Source of the DNA: an uncultured Caulobacterales bacterium
Lineage (GTDB): Bacteria > Pseudomonadota > Alphaproteobacteria > Caulobacterales > Maricaulaceae
Reading direction: 5' to 3'
Assembly (NCBI GenBank): GCA_937924355.1
Contig: CALDSY010000087.1
Location: 1 to 52,355 of the forward strand
DNA length: 52,355 bases
Shown in pieces: positions 1 to 8,058 of this stretch. The position numbers and the translations under genes were made by a program. The notes under the pieces are model-generated. The model did not search any database. It was not told where the DNA came from and saw only the letters and a list, made by a program, of their open reading frames with translations. Positions within the stretch are counted from its first letter, which is position 1. Every line of letters starts with the position of its first letter.

Positions 1-99
1 GCGGCCGAATTTGAAAAAGCCGTCCAAGCCGGTGTAGAGAAGCTTGTTTACAGATCTCTTATAGATGTGAACGGCATTACGCTTGATAAATCGCTCTAA
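1..99 (+). CDS. sfsA: SfsA family protein, C-terminal fragment
   Basis: Only the last 32 codons are in the window, ending in TAA 19 bases before map. The reading frame shows an Ala/Gly-Val-Glu helix, then Leu-x-Tyr-Arg and a final Gly-Ile-x-Leu strand. This resembles the end of the SfsA (sugar fermentation stimulation) nuclease-fold family, in which an 'AGVE..YR......GI.L' tail is usual. SfsA directly upstream of map is a common alphaproteobacterial arrangement. The assignment rests on this short tail plus context, so another family is possible. Confidence 0.55.
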   Translation, partial: AAEFEKAVQAGVEKLVYRSLIDVNGITLDKSL

Positions 100-118
100 C
101 CCCTGATATAGGCCCCCT

Positions 119-940
119 ATGAATTACGTTGATGCCATAGACGCCCCCATGACAAGAGACGGCGCGATCAAGCTCCATGGTCCGGACGCCTTTGCCGGCA
201 TGCGCAAGGCCGGACGTTTGGCGGCAGAATGCCTGGATATGCTGGCCCCTCTGGTCAAGCCGGGTGTTTCCACGGCTGAACTGGACAAACTTGCCTTTGA
301 ATATATCGTGGATAATGGCGGCGTGCCCGCCTGTCTGGGCTATCGCGGGTATCAACACACGACCTGTACCTCCATCAATCATGTTGTTTGTCACGGCATT
401 CCCAATCCCAAGCCGCTAAAGAATGGCGATATTGTCAATATTGATGTCACCGCCATCGTCGATGGCTGGCACGGCGATACATCGCGCATGTATCCTGTGG
501 GCGAGATCAGCCGTCGGGCCGAGCGCCTCAATCAGATCACTTATGACTGCTTGATGCTGGGTATTGCTCAGGTCAAGCCGGGCAATACAACTGGCGACAT
601 CGGCCATGCTATTCAAAAATTTGCAGAGGGCGAACGCTGTTCGGTGGTCACGGATTTCTGCGGACATGGTTTGGGCCAGCTGTTTCACGACGCGCCCAAT
701 ATCCTGCATGTGGGCCGTCCTGGTCAGGGCGAAACACTGCGCGAAGGTATGTTTTTCACCATCGAACCCATGATCAATCTGGGTAAACCTCACGTCAAAA
801 TCCTGTCCGATGGATGGACGGCGGTCACCCGCGACCGAAAACTGACGGCCCAATTTGAACATTCTATTGGCGTCACCAAAGATGGCTGCGAGATATTCAC
901 ACTGTCTCCCAAAGATCTCCATCACCCGCCTTACAAATAG
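119..940 (+). CDS. map: Type I methionine aminopeptidase
   Basis: Removes the initiator methionine from nascent proteins in the cytoplasm. The 273-residue product has the full pita-bread metalloprotease set: substrate-binding His92 (VCHGIPN), metal ligands Asp109 (NIDVT), Asp120 (HGDTS), His183 (CGHGLG), Glu216 (FTIEPM) and Glu247 (QFEHSIG). Spacing matches the E. coli enzyme with a 12-13 residue N-terminal extension. Translation may start at the ATG at 119 or at the in-frame ATG at 149; the core domain is unaffected. It has no N-terminal zinc finger, so it is the short bacterial form. radC follows after 12 bases and is probably co-transcribed. Confidence 0.96.
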   Translation: MNYVDAIDAPMTRDGAIKLHGPDAFAGMRKAGRLAAECLDMLAPLVKPGVSTAELDKLAFEYIVDNGGVPACLGYRGYQHTTCTSINHVVCHGIPNPKPLKNGDIVNIDVTAIVDGWHGDTSRMYPVGEISRRAERLNQITYDCLMLGIAQVKPGNTTGDIGHAIQKFAEGERCSVVTDFCGHGLGQLFHDAPNILHVGRPGQGETLREGMFFTIEPMINLGKPHVKILSDGWTAVTRDRKLTAQFEHSIGVTKDGCEIFTLSPKDLHHPPYK

Positions 941-952
941 GCTTGGCAATTA

Positions 953-1636
953 ATGGCCGCGGATAAACCTCATTATCACGGACATCGTGCACGACTGCGC
1001 GCCAAATTCATGGAAAGAGGTGCGGGTGCCCTAGCTGATTACGAATTGCTTGAGTTATATCTGTTCAATTCAATTCCTCGCAAAGATACAAAACCACTGG
1101 CTAAAGAGCTGATCGACAAGTTCGGCAGTTTCGCCGAAGTCATCACCGCCGACCCGGAAGAACTCGTCAAACACAAAGGTGTGAGCGAAAAAATCGTAGC
1201 CGACTTGAAAATGCTGCAAGCCGCCGCCGGGCGGCTTTCGAAAATCCAGCTTCTGGATAAACCCATACTCTCGTCCTGGTCAGCCCTCATGGATTATTGC
1301 CGGGCCGAAATGCAGTTTGAAGCCAAAGAACAGTTCCGGGTTCTGTTTCTGGACAAAAAGAACCGGCTCATCGAAGATGAAATCCTGGGTAGAGGTACGG
1401 TTGACCGGGCCCCGGTTTATCCACGCGAAGTTATCAAACGCGCCCTTGACCTTTCCGCCACAGCCCTCATTCTCGCCCACAATCATCCGTCAGGCGATCC
1501 CACTCCCAGTCAAAGTGATATCGACATGACTCAGAAAATAATAAATGCGGGGAAAACAATGGGCATTGTCGTCCATGATCACATTATAATCGGCCGCAAT
1601 GATATTGTGAGCTTTAAGACACTGGGACTGATTTAG
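953..1636 (+). CDS. radC: RadC family JAB-domain protein
   Basis: 227 residues, the usual RadC length. The N-terminal half carries a helix-hairpin-helix-like region (around residues 55-90). The C-terminal half is a JAB1/MPN metalloprotease-like domain with the metal motif His176-x-His178 and Asp189 inside [14 protein letters not shown]. RadC was historically linked to DNA repair, but its biochemical role is unsettled; the motif suggests a zinc-dependent hydrolase. The gene lies between map and an MFS gene, with 9 bases to the latter, so the three look like one transcription unit. Confidence 0.95.
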   Translation: MAADKPHYHGHRARLRAKFMERGAGALADYELLELYLFNSIPRKDTKPLAKELIDKFGSFAEVITADPEELVKHKGVSEKIVADLKMLQAAAGRLSKIQLLDKPILSSWSALMDYCRAEMQFEAKEQFRVLFLDKKNRLIEDEILGRGTVDRAPVYPREVIKRALDLSATALILAHNHPSGDPTPSQSDIDMTQKIINAGKTMGIVVHDHIIIGRNDIVSFKTLGLI

Positions 1637-1645
1637 GGGAAAATA

Positions 1646-3103
1646 ATGAAAAGAAGAACGGTAGCCTTGCTCCTATTGACCTTGGTCTATGGATTTAACT
1701 TTATTGATCGCCAGATCGTCGGCATTCTAGCACCCTGGATTCAGGCGGATCTAGGTTTATCTAACACAGAATTAGGTCTTCTGGTCGGTCTGGCATTCGC
1801 GACTTTCTATACGATCATGGGAATCCCGCTGGCTTTTCTCGCAGACAAAATGAATCGCGTTACACTCTTGTCTATTGCCCTAACAGTCTGGAGCGGCTTT
1901 ACCGCTTTAACTGGCATGGCGCAGAACTTCCTGCATATCGCCCTCGCCCGGGTCGGCGTCGGTATTGGTGAAGCCGGTGGCAGCCCGCCCTCGCACTCTA
2001 TGATTTCTGATTTTTACGGCAAAGAAGAACGCGCCGGAGCGCTCGGCGTTTATTCATTAGGTATTCCACTTGGCATTATGGCCGCTTACTTTTTTACAGC
2101 CGCTCTAATGGGTGCAGACGCCGAGACGGTGAACTGGCGACGTATTTTTATCATACTTGGTGTTACGGGTATTATTTTGGCGATACTCGTTAAGATCGTC
2201 ATCCGTGAGCCTGAACGCGGGGCTATGGAAGGCGGGGCAAAAACGTCGTCAGGCTATATTCCCTTGGGACAATCCTTTAGAGAAGCCCATCTTCTTCCCC
2301 GTTTCGTTTTTTTTGGAGCTCTGTTTTCGCTGCTCATGTTTGCCTGGTACTGGTTTCCAGCCTTTAACATCTTATTCGTTATACCGTTTTGTGTTTTCCT
2401 TTTGACGATGTTCCTAATGAGCCTGCAACCGGGCGTGATGACAATTTTGTCGATTCCGTCTTGGTGGTGGATGGCGCTCGGGATCGCCTTCGCCAGTTTT
2501 GCCAGCTACGCTATTTCCGGCTTTCAAACCAAGTTTCTACGATTACTCGAACCCGACTTTGATCCGCGTACTTATATTTTCTGGATCGGCGTGATCAACG
2601 GCACCTTCTATGTGGCCGGGACTTATTTCGGCGCCAAGCTTGTTGACTGGCGCGCCAAAACAGACATACGAGCTTACGGAACCATACCGGCCCTATCCAT
2701 TTTGTTGGCTTTTCCGCTGGCTATCGCTGCATTCTGGGCACCAACCGTCACATCACATTTGGTGATAGGTGCTTTCCTGCAAGTCTGTCTTGGCGTTTAC
2801 TTGGGACCGAGTTTTGCCATCGCTCAAACTCTCGCGCCAATCAAATTCCGCGCCATGTCAACCGCGTTGTTTTTCTTCGTGCTCAACATGATCGCTTTAG
2901 GCGGGGGCCCGACTTTTGCTGGCTTTATGATCGATGTGTTTATGGAAGGCGGAAGAAACGAACTCGAAGCAACCCGTTGGTCAATGTACGTCACTTTTGG
3001 GGCTTATGTATTGGCATTTATCTTCTATATGCTCGTCCGAATTACGCTGCCCAAAGACTGGGCCGAGGCGGAACGCCGCAATGAGGTTGATTCAGGTGCG
3101 TAA
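1646..3103 (+). CDS. Major facilitator superfamily transporter (spinster-like)
   Basis: 485-residue inner-membrane protein with about twelve hydrophobic segments. The first segment has the FNFIDRQIVG signature seen in spinster/hexuronate-type MFS carriers. The loop between segments 2 and 3 has an ADKMNRV variant of the MFS loop motif, and GIGEAGGSPPSHSMISDF is the conserved segment-5 region. A long central region (around 185-270) with extra hydrophobic stretches separates the two halves. Substrate cannot be read from the sequence; relatives move lipids, organic acids or drugs. A good Shine-Dalgarno (AGGGGA) lies just before the ATG, right after radC. Confidence 0.85.
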   Translation: MKRRTVALLLLTLVYGFNFIDRQIVGILAPWIQADLGLSNTELGLLVGLAFATFYTIMGIPLAFLADKMNRVTLLSIALTVWSGFTALTGMAQNFLHIALARVGVGIGEAGGSPPSHSMISDFYGKEERAGALGVYSLGIPLGIMAAYFFTAALMGADAETVNWRRIFIILGVTGIILAILVKIVIREPERGAMEGGAKTSSGYIPLGQSFREAHLLPRFVFFGALFSLLMFAWYWFPAFNILFVIPFCVFLLTMFLMSLQPGVMTILSIPSWWWMALGIAFASFASYAISGFQTKFLRLLEPDFDPRTYIFWIGVINGTFYVAGTYFGAKLVDWRAKTDIRAYGTIPALSILLAFPLAIAAFWAPTVTSHLVIGAFLQVCLGVYLGPSFAIAQTLAPIKFRAMSTALFFFVLNMIALGGGPTFAGFMIDVFMEGGRNELEATRWSMYVTFGAYVLAFIFYMLVRITLPKDWAEAERRNEVDSGA

Positions 3104-3142
3104 TTCCGCATAAGAGGCTCGCACGCAAACAGTGAGTCTCTT

Positions 3143-4468
3143 ATGATCGAGCGTTATACCCGCAAAGAAATGGCCGCGATATGGTCGGCCGCCACTAAAT
3201 ACCGCATCTGGTTTGAGATTGAGGCTCATGGCTGTGACGCTCTAGCCGAGCTGGGCGTCATCCCGAAATCTGCTGCTAAGAACATTTGGGATAAAGGCGG
3301 CTCTGCTGAATTTGACGTGGCGCGGATCGACGAGATTGAGCGCGAGGTCAAACATGACGTTATCGCCTTTTTGACCCATTTGGCCGAGTTTATCGGCGAA
3401 GATGCCCGCTTTGTGCATCAGGGTTTCACCTCTTCTGATATTCTCGACACCACGCTCTCTGTGCAGCTCGCCCGCGCCACTGACCTTCTTCTGGTCGGAA
3501 TGGACCGGGTTCTGGCGGCCCTAAAAAAGCGCGCTGAAGAACATAAATACACCATCACCATTGGCCGCTCCCACGGCATTCACGCCGAGCCGACCACATT
3601 TGGTGTCAAGCTGGCGCGGTTTTACGCGGAATTTGCCCGCGGCCGGGAGCGATTGTTAACGGCCCGCGAAGAGATCGCCGTCTGCGCCATATCGGGCGCT
3701 ATCGGAACCTTTGCCAATATCGACCCAAAAGTCGAAGAACATGTGGCCGCGAAAATGGGTCTTTCCATAGAACCTGTTTCCTCACAGATTATTCCGCGAG
3801 ATCGTCACGCCGCTTATTTTGCGGCCCTTGGCGTCATTGCCAGTTCCATCGAAAATGTCGCCGTCGAGATCCGTCATCTCCAACGCACAGAAGTTCTGGA
3901 AACAGAAGAATTCTTCTCCAAGGGGCAAAAAGGCTCCTCGGCCATGCCTCACAAGCGAAATCCAGTATTGACCGAAAACCTTTCCGGATTGGCGCGCCTT
4001 GTCAGAATGGCCGTCACGCCCGCCATGGAAAACGTGGCCCTTTGGCATGAAAGAGACATTTCCCACAGCTCGGTTGAGCGCGGCATCGGCCCCGATACAA
4101 CAATCCATCTGGACTTTGCCCTGCACCGTCTTGCAGGGGTTATTGAAAACCTCATCGTTTATCCGGAAAAGATGAAGGCCAATATGGACCGGCTCGGCGG
4201 GCTGCACAATTCCCAGCGCTTCCTGCTCGCTCTCACACAAGCCGGCGAACAGCGCGAAAGTGCCTATCGATTAGTTCAGCGCAATGCCATGAAGGTCTGG
4301 GAACAATTCCGGACCCAGGGCAATGCGGGCGAAGGCGCGTTCTTGGATTTATTGCTAAAGGACAAAGACGTGACCGCCCTTTTATCGGATAATCAGATCA
4401 AAGATATGTTTGACGATGAATATCATACGAAATTCGTCGACACGATTTTTGATCGTGTGTTCAAATAG
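3143..4468 (+). CDS. purB: Adenylosuccinate lyase
   Basis: Cleaves SAICAR to AICAR and fumarate in purine synthesis, and adenylosuccinate to AMP and fumarate. The 441-residue protein has the fumarase/aspartase superfamily signature GSSAMPHKRNP near residues 264-274, which includes the mobile catalytic serine loop, plus the GRSHGIHAEPTTFG segment (His144/His147) and the early TSSDILDT motif. Length fits the short bacterial PurB class. It stands alone on the + strand, 39 bases after the MFS gene. It is one of nine purine-pathway genes spread over the first 30 kb. Confidence 0.96.
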   Translation: MIERYTRKEMAAIWSAATKYRIWFEIEAHGCDALAELGVIPKSAAKNIWDKGGSAEFDVARIDEIEREVKHDVIAFLTHLAEFIGEDARFVHQGFTSSDILDTTLSVQLARATDLLLVGMDRVLAALKKRAEEHKYTITIGRSHGIHAEPTTFGVKLARFYAEFARGRERLLTAREEIAVCAISGAIGTFANIDPKVEEHVAAKMGLSIEPVSSQIIPRDRHAAYFAALGVIASSIENVAVEIRHLQRTEVLETEEFFSKGQKGSSAMPHKRNPVLTENLSGLARLVRMAVTPAMENVALWHERDISHSSVERGIGPDTTIHLDFALHRLAGVIENLIVYPEKMKANMDRLGGLHNSQRFLLALTQAGEQRESAYRLVQRNAMKVWEQFRTQGNAGEGAFLDLLLKDKDVTALLSDNQIKDMFDDEYHTKFVDTIFDRVFK

Positions 4469-4527
4469 CCGTTCGGCCGCCAATTCCCTGTCGATAGTTG
4501 CTTTAATAACGAGGCGTCGTCGTTTCC

Positions 4528-4542
4528 TTAAAAAACACTTAA
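4528..4542. promoter_or_regulatory. CtrA-type box TTAA-N7-TTAA
   Basis: The word TTAA, seven bases, TTAA is exact here. In Caulobacter and relatives this spacing is the binding pattern of the cell-cycle regulator CtrA. It lies about 236 bases before the first thioredoxin-like gene, which is far for a simple activator site, so function is uncertain. Confidence 0.35.
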
Positions 4543-4667
4543 GCGAGAGCTTCAAGGAAGCACCACTTGATATGGATTAGTCAAGTTTGTCGAACTGCAT
4601 TTTTTTCAATATATTTTTATTCAATGATTTCAATGACTTAACACTGACGTTAACCAATCTGGAAACC

Positions 4668-4689
4668 TTGGTAAACATAGCGTTACCAA
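4668..4689. repeat. Inverted repeat TTGGTAA-N8-TTACCAA
   Basis: Two perfect 7-base arms (4668-4674 and 4683-4689) are separated by 8 bases, about 90 bases before the start of the thioredoxin-like gene. Size and symmetry suit a dimeric repressor or activator site. No U-tract follows, so it is not a terminator. Confidence 0.4.
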
Positions 4690-4777
4690 AGGATTTGCAG
4701 ATTTTAAACTATTGGCCGTTATCTCCTGAAACACGAAACACAACTTTCAATGTGTGAACTTTAGGGAATATGAGACC

Positions 4778-5257
4778 ATGAAAAAACTTACTGCTTTTAT
4801 CAGCGCTGTCGCCCTGACATCAGCTTTCGGCGCCACTGCTTTTGCTAACTCACCTGACGTATATGTCGTCAACTTCCGTCAGGATGGCAATGTTGAAAGC
4901 CAGCAACTTGAATCGGAACTCAACGTCGCGATCGCAATGGTCGGAAACGTTCAAGAGGTTGTCATCGACACATCAAATCCAGCGAAATGGGAAAAAAGTG
5001 CCCACGAAGCTTTCGACCACGACATCGTACCTGTCTTCAACAAATGGGTCGGCCTTCCAGGCTTCGCCGCTATCGTTGACGCCAAATCCAAAAATGTGAT
5101 CGGTTGCGTGGACAGCAAATTTAGCGCCTCTGAAATGGCCGAAGAGATCCGCAAAATGGCCTCTCGCGCCTCAGGTCAAGCCTTCATGTCGCGAGCGTCT
5201 ACAGGTTCGAAATCAACGCAGTGCCCTGCCGCACACAATGTTGATCCAGGCTACTAA
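4778..5257 (+). CDS. Secreted thioredoxin-fold protein lacking the CxxC site
   Basis: 159 residues from the ATG at 4778, which gives a clean Sec signal peptide (MKK followed by a hydrophobic stretch ending in AFA) and has an AGGGA ribosome site 10 bases upstream. An in-frame GTG at 4754 would put charged residues before the signal and is less likely. The product is clearly paralogous to the next gene: both share YVV-x-FR near the mature N terminus, SAHxAFDxDIVP, an N-x-W-x-G-x-x-GFAAI core, GCV, and a CPA tail. Here the WCGPC of the paralogue is replaced by QDGNVES, so the thioredoxin active site is gone. Periplasmic or extracellular, probably non-redox or using the remaining two cysteines. 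Confidence 0.75.
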   Translation: MKKLTAFISAVALTSAFGATAFANSPDVYVVNFRQDGNVESQQLESELNVAIAMVGNVQEVVIDTSNPAKWEKSAHEAFDHDIVPVFNKWVGLPGFAAIVDAKSKNVIGCVDSKFSASEMAEEIRKMASRASGQAFMSRASTGSKSTQCPAAHNVDPGY

Positions 5258-5281
5258 GCCTTACCTAAAAAGTTAAATCCC

Positions 5282-5310
5282 AACCGGACGTGTAAGCGTC
5301 CGGTTTTTTT
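5282..5310 (+). terminator. Rho-independent terminator after the first thioredoxin-like gene
   Basis: A 9-bp perfect stem (AACCGGACG / CGTCCGGTT) closes a 6-base loop and runs into seven T's (5304-5310). It separates the two paralogous thioredoxin-like genes, so the second should have its own promoter in 5311-5400. Confidence 0.9.
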
Positions 5311-5400
5311 GTTCACAGAACTGTTATGCATTCTACTGTATAAAGAGGATGAAAAATCGGGCACACGCCCCTACTTTATAAACGAGTGAATGAAACCATC

Positions 5401-5868
5401 ATGGCAAAGACTATGAAAAAAATCCTTAGAGCCTCTTTAATTTCTGCATTGACCTTTATGGCATCGGGAGCGGCTTTCGCCAATTCCTCCACGGATATGT
5501 ATGTGGTCATGTTCCGAGCTGACTGGTGCGGGCCATGTAAAATCGTTGAACCCAAATTGGACCAAGCGCTGAAAGGGCTTAACGACTCTGCTATTGAGTA
5601 TGTCACTATCGATATTACGACGCCGAGCCGATCGGAGAGTAGTGCTCACCGAGCGTTCGACCGAGATATCGTCCCGCATTATAATGGCTGGATGGGCGTT
5701 ACAGGTTTTGCGGCGATTATTGATGCCGATACAAAACAAACGTTAGGCTGTGTGAATATGGTCTATGACGCGGCTGCTATGATGATGCACATCAAAAACT
5801 TGAAGACCTATGCGGTCTCCAATCAGCCCGTTCAGGAAATTCTCTGCCCGGCCAAGAATAATCTTTAG
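5401..5868 (+). CDS. Secreted thioredoxin-fold protein with WCGPC active site
   Basis: 155 residues from the ATG at 5401; a GTG at 5386 and an ATG at 5413 are also in frame, and all give a Sec signal peptide ending near AAFA. The mature N terminus reads MFRADWCGPCK, the classic thioredoxin active-site context. A cis-Pro loop equivalent is not obvious; the conserved SAHxAFDxDIVP block precedes the GFAAIID strand. Two further cysteines (GCV and the C-terminal LCPA) are shared with the upstream paralogue. Probably a periplasmic thiol-disulfide protein of unknown partner. It is separated from the paralogue by a terminator and converges on the ATPase-inhibitor gene 12 bases downstream. Confidence 0.8.
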   Translation: MAKTMKKILRASLISALTFMASGAAFANSSTDMYVVMFRADWCGPCKIVEPKLDQALKGLNDSAIEYVTIDITTPSRSESSAHRAFDRDIVPHYNGWMGVTGFAAIIDADTKQTLGCVNMVYDAAAMMMHIKNLKTYAVSNQPVQEILCPAKNNL

Positions 5869-5880
5869 ATTCGGGAGGGC

Positions 5881-6204
5881 TTAGATGCCCTCTGCAATTT
5901 CCTGACGCGCCTCTTCGAGAAGCGTTCGGATCTTATCTCTTAAAGCCACGTCAGAAATTTCGACGCCCGCCTCGGTAAAATCACCTTTTACCTTCAAGAA
6001 CACGTCATCATCTCCGGCCTCGGTCATATCAGCCATGATAATCTCGGTTACATAAGCTTTGGCTTCCCCCTCGTCCTTATTGAGCAGCTCTGCAGCCCAC
6101 AGCGCTATCTTTTTATTTCGGCGGGCTTCGGCTCTAAATTCTTCCTCGGCCTCTAGTACAAACTTCTTTTCAGACGCTTTTTCTTTGTCGTCAAAAGCTT
6201 TCAT
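5881..6204 (-). CDS. DUF1476 protein, F1Fo-ATPase zeta-type inhibitor
   Basis: 107 residues, highly charged and helical. The N terminus (FDDKEKASEKKF...EFRAEARRNKKIALWAAELL) matches the pattern of the alphaproteobacterial zeta subunit, the natural inhibitor that blocks ATP hydrolysis by the F1 motor, first characterised in Paracoccus. The later part, around residues 60-105, is the four-helix domain (GDDDVFLKV...IRTLLEEA). A GGAG ribosome site lies 6 bases before the ATG. It is transcribed divergently from purC. Family membership is firm; inhibitory activity varies between species and is inferred here. Confidence 0.87.
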   Translation of the reverse strand: MKAFDDKEKASEKKFVLEAEEEFRAEARRNKKIALWAAELLNKDEGEAKAYVTEIIMADMTEAGDDDVFLKVKGDFTEAGVEISDVALRDKIRTLLEEARQEIAEGI

Positions 6205-6208
6205 TTAT

Positions 6209-6279
6209 GACTCCGTCTCGGGATTCGAAATTTTCCGCTTCCATGTAGGTATTTCCGAGTAGATTCTCAACGAAGAATC
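6209..6279. promoter_or_regulatory. Cluster of four GANTC sites in a divergent promoter region
   Basis: GACTC at 6209-6213, GATTC at 6222-6226, GATTC at 6262-6266 and GAATC at 6275-6279 fall within 71 bases. Random expectation is about one per 256 bases. In Caulobacter-type bacteria GANTC is methylated by CcrM and read by GcrA at cell-cycle promoters. The sites sit between the ATPase-inhibitor gene and the pur operon. Confidence 0.5.
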
Positions 6280-6301
6280 GTAACAATAAGCAGCATTATT
6301 A

Positions 6302-6330
6302 TTGCCGCTACCCCATCACTGGGCTATAGC
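6302..6330 (+). promoter_or_regulatory. Putative sigma-70 promoter of the pur operon
   Basis: TTGCCG (6302-6307), a 17-base spacer and TATAGC (6325-6330) lie 50 bases before the purC ATG. The spacing is ideal and both hexamers are close to consensus. No riboswitch-like aptamer is apparent in the short leader. Confidence 0.45.
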
Positions 6331-6379
6331 GCCGTTTCTAATCACCGGACAGGGCCTGACCGGCCTCAAGGGAGCGCTC

Positions 6380-7141
6380 ATGAGCCGCCGCAAACAATTA
6401 TACGAAGGTAAAGCCAAAATCCTGTATGAAGGACCCGAGCCTGGCACCCTGATCCAATATTTTAAGGACGACGCCACGGCGTTCAACGCCCAGAAAAAAG
6501 CGACCTTGGACGGTAAGGGTGTCCTCAATAACCGAATTTCAGAATTCGTTATGCTGCGATTGGCCGAGATCGGTATCCCGACCCATTTCATAAAACGGGT
6601 GAATATGCGCGAACAGCTGATCAAGCGCGTTGAGATTATCCCCCTGGAAGTCATTTGCCGCAACATCGCCGCAGGCACGATGGCCAAACGTCTGGGCATC
6701 GAAGAAGGCGAAAAGCTGCCGCGATCAATCGTTGAATTTTGCCTGAAACGCGATGATCTTGGTGATCCCGTTATCGCCGAAGAGCATATTCATGCCTTTG
6801 GTTGGGCCACACCAGAGGAATTGGACGAGATTATCGCTATGACCTTGCGGATCAATGACTATCTACAAGGCATGTTCGCGGGCGTTGGCATCCGGCTTGT
6901 AGATTTCAAAATCGAGTTTGGCCGGCTGGACGTGGACGGTGGCCATCAAGTTATTCTCGCGGACGAAATCAGCCCGGATAGTTGCCGTCTTTGGGACATG
7001 GAAACCAATAAGAAGCTAGACAAAGACCGCTTCCGCCGAGATCTGGGCGACGTCACCGAAGCTTATACCGAAGTCGCCACACGCCTCGGTATTTTAAAAT
7101 CAAATCCCCCTAACCTGTCCATCGTGACTGGCGATAAGTAA
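6380..7141 (+). CDS. purC: Phosphoribosylaminoimidazole-succinocarboxamide synthase (SAICAR synthetase)
   Basis: Joins CAIR and aspartate with ATP to make SAICAR. 253 residues from the ATG at 6380, chosen because GGGAG lies 6 bases upstream and the protein then begins with the family's standard [15 protein letters not shown]. The open frame continues upstream to 6302 but without a ribosome site. The core shows [13 protein letters not shown], the [15 protein letters not shown] substrate region and [10 protein letters not shown] near the end, and [12 protein letters not shown] is the second signature. It opens the purC-purS-purQ-purL-bolA-grxD unit, with 9 bases to purS. Confidence 0.96.
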   Translation: MSRRKQLYEGKAKILYEGPEPGTLIQYFKDDATAFNAQKKATLDGKGVLNNRISEFVMLRLAEIGIPTHFIKRVNMREQLIKRVEIIPLEVICRNIAAGTMAKRLGIEEGEKLPRSIVEFCLKRDDLGDPVIAEEHIHAFGWATPEELDEIIAMTLRINDYLQGMFAGVGIRLVDFKIEFGRLDVDGGHQVILADEISPDSCRLWDMETNKKLDKDRFRRDLGDVTEAYTEVATRLGILKSNPPNLSIVTGDK

Positions 7142-7150
7142 GGACTGCTC

Positions 7151-7393
7151 ATGAAAGCCATTGTACAAATTGGTCTCAAGCCTGGCGTATTAGACCCCCA
7201 AGGCCGGGCCATCGCTCGATCCCTCACAGACTTGGGATTTGAAGAGGTCACTGCGGCCCGTCAGGGAAAAGTCATTGAGCTTGATATTAAAGGCGAAGAT
7301 GCGGCGAGCGCGGAACAGCGCGTCAATGAGATGTGCGAAAAGCTCCTCGCGAATACCGTGATTGAGAGCTACAGCGTCAAAATTGAGAGCTGA
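7151..7393 (+). CDS. purS: FGAM synthase subunit PurS
   Basis: 80-residue small subunit that bridges PurL and PurQ in the three-part formylglycinamidine ribonucleotide synthase. It has the typical start (Lys-Ala-x-Val...[10 protein letters not shown]) and the conserved [11 protein letters not shown] followed by a VRQGK-like strand. Its presence agrees with the short PurL encoded downstream. purQ follows after two bases. Confidence 0.95.
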   Translation: MKAIVQIGLKPGVLDPQGRAIARSLTDLGFEEVTAARQGKVIELDIKGEDAASAEQRVNEMCEKLLANTVIESYSVKIES

Positions 7394-7395
7394 TC

Positions 7396-8058
7396 ATGAA
7401 AACCGCCGTCATTACATTCCCGGCATCTAATTGTGACAGGGACGCGCGAATGGCTTTGGAAAAAGTCACAGGCCGCCCCGCACAAATGATCTGGCATCGT
7501 GAGTCAGAAATCCCGTCCGACGTTGATTTTGTCGTCATTCCGGGCGGCTTTTCATATGGTGATTATTTGCGCTGTGGCGCTATGGCCGCGCGGTCACCTA
7601 TTGTCAAAGACCTGGTCGAAAAAGCCAATAAGGGTCTACCGGTCGCCGGATTTTGCAATGGATTTCAAATCCTGACGGAGACCGGCCTTTTGCCCGGCGC
7701 TCTCTTGATGAACCAAGGATTGAATTTTGTCTGCAAGCCTCAAAAGCTTCGCATTACAAACACCAATACACGCTACACATCTGGCTATGGATCGACCCAG
7801 GAAGTTGTCTATCCTATTGCGCATCATGAGGGCAATTATTACGCCGATGACGCCACGTTAAACAAGCTGGAGAAAAACGGGCGCGTCCTGTTCAAATATG
7901 TTGATAACCCCAATGGGTCCGCCCGCGATATCGCCGGAATTTGTAACGAGGCCGGCAATGTTTTTGGCATGATGCCCCATCCCGAACGGGCTGTTGATCC
8001 CCTGCACGGCGGAACAGACGGGCTGAACTTTTTCAAATCTATAATAGAGTCAATTTAA
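7396..8058 (+). CDS. purQ: FGAM synthase glutaminase subunit PurQ
   Basis: Class I glutamine amidotransferase of 220 residues that supplies ammonia to PurL. The nucleophile cysteine is in GFCNGFQIL (about residue 87), and the catalytic His/Glu pair is in MMPHPERA near the C terminus. The opening FPASNCDRD and the [11 protein letters not shown] loop are characteristic. Its stop overlaps the purL start by one base (TAATG), so the two are translationally coupled. Confidence 0.97.
   Translation: MKTAVITFPASNCDRDARMALEKVTGRPAQMIWHRESEIPSDVDFVVIPGGFSYGDYLRCGAMAARSPIVKDLVEKANKGLPVAGFCNGFQILTETGLLPGALLMNQGLNFVCKPQKLRITNTNTRYTSGYGSTQEVVYPIAHHEGNYYADDATLNKLEKNGRVLFKYVDNPNGSARDIAGICNEAGNVFGMMPHPERAVDPLHGGTDGLNFFKSIIESI

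Larger units (their letters stand above)
4469..4777. other. 309-bp non-coding gap with operator-like motifs
   Basis: No credible ORF or RNA gene is visible between purB and the first thioredoxin-like gene. The stretch is AT-rich in its centre and holds a TTAA-N7-TTAA element (4528-4542), a TTAAC-N7-TTAAC direct repeat (4638-4654) and an inverted repeat TTGGTAA/TTACCAA (4668-4689). No rho-independent terminator for purB was found. A small hairpin (AAGC-gaga-GCTT) overlaps the TTAA element but has no U-tract. Confidence 0.6.

Noticed and set aside
5311-5321. GTTC-ACA-GAAC palindrome as LexA site
   Set aside because: The halves are inverted with a 3-base spacer, not the direct repeat with N7 required for the alphaproteobacterial operator.
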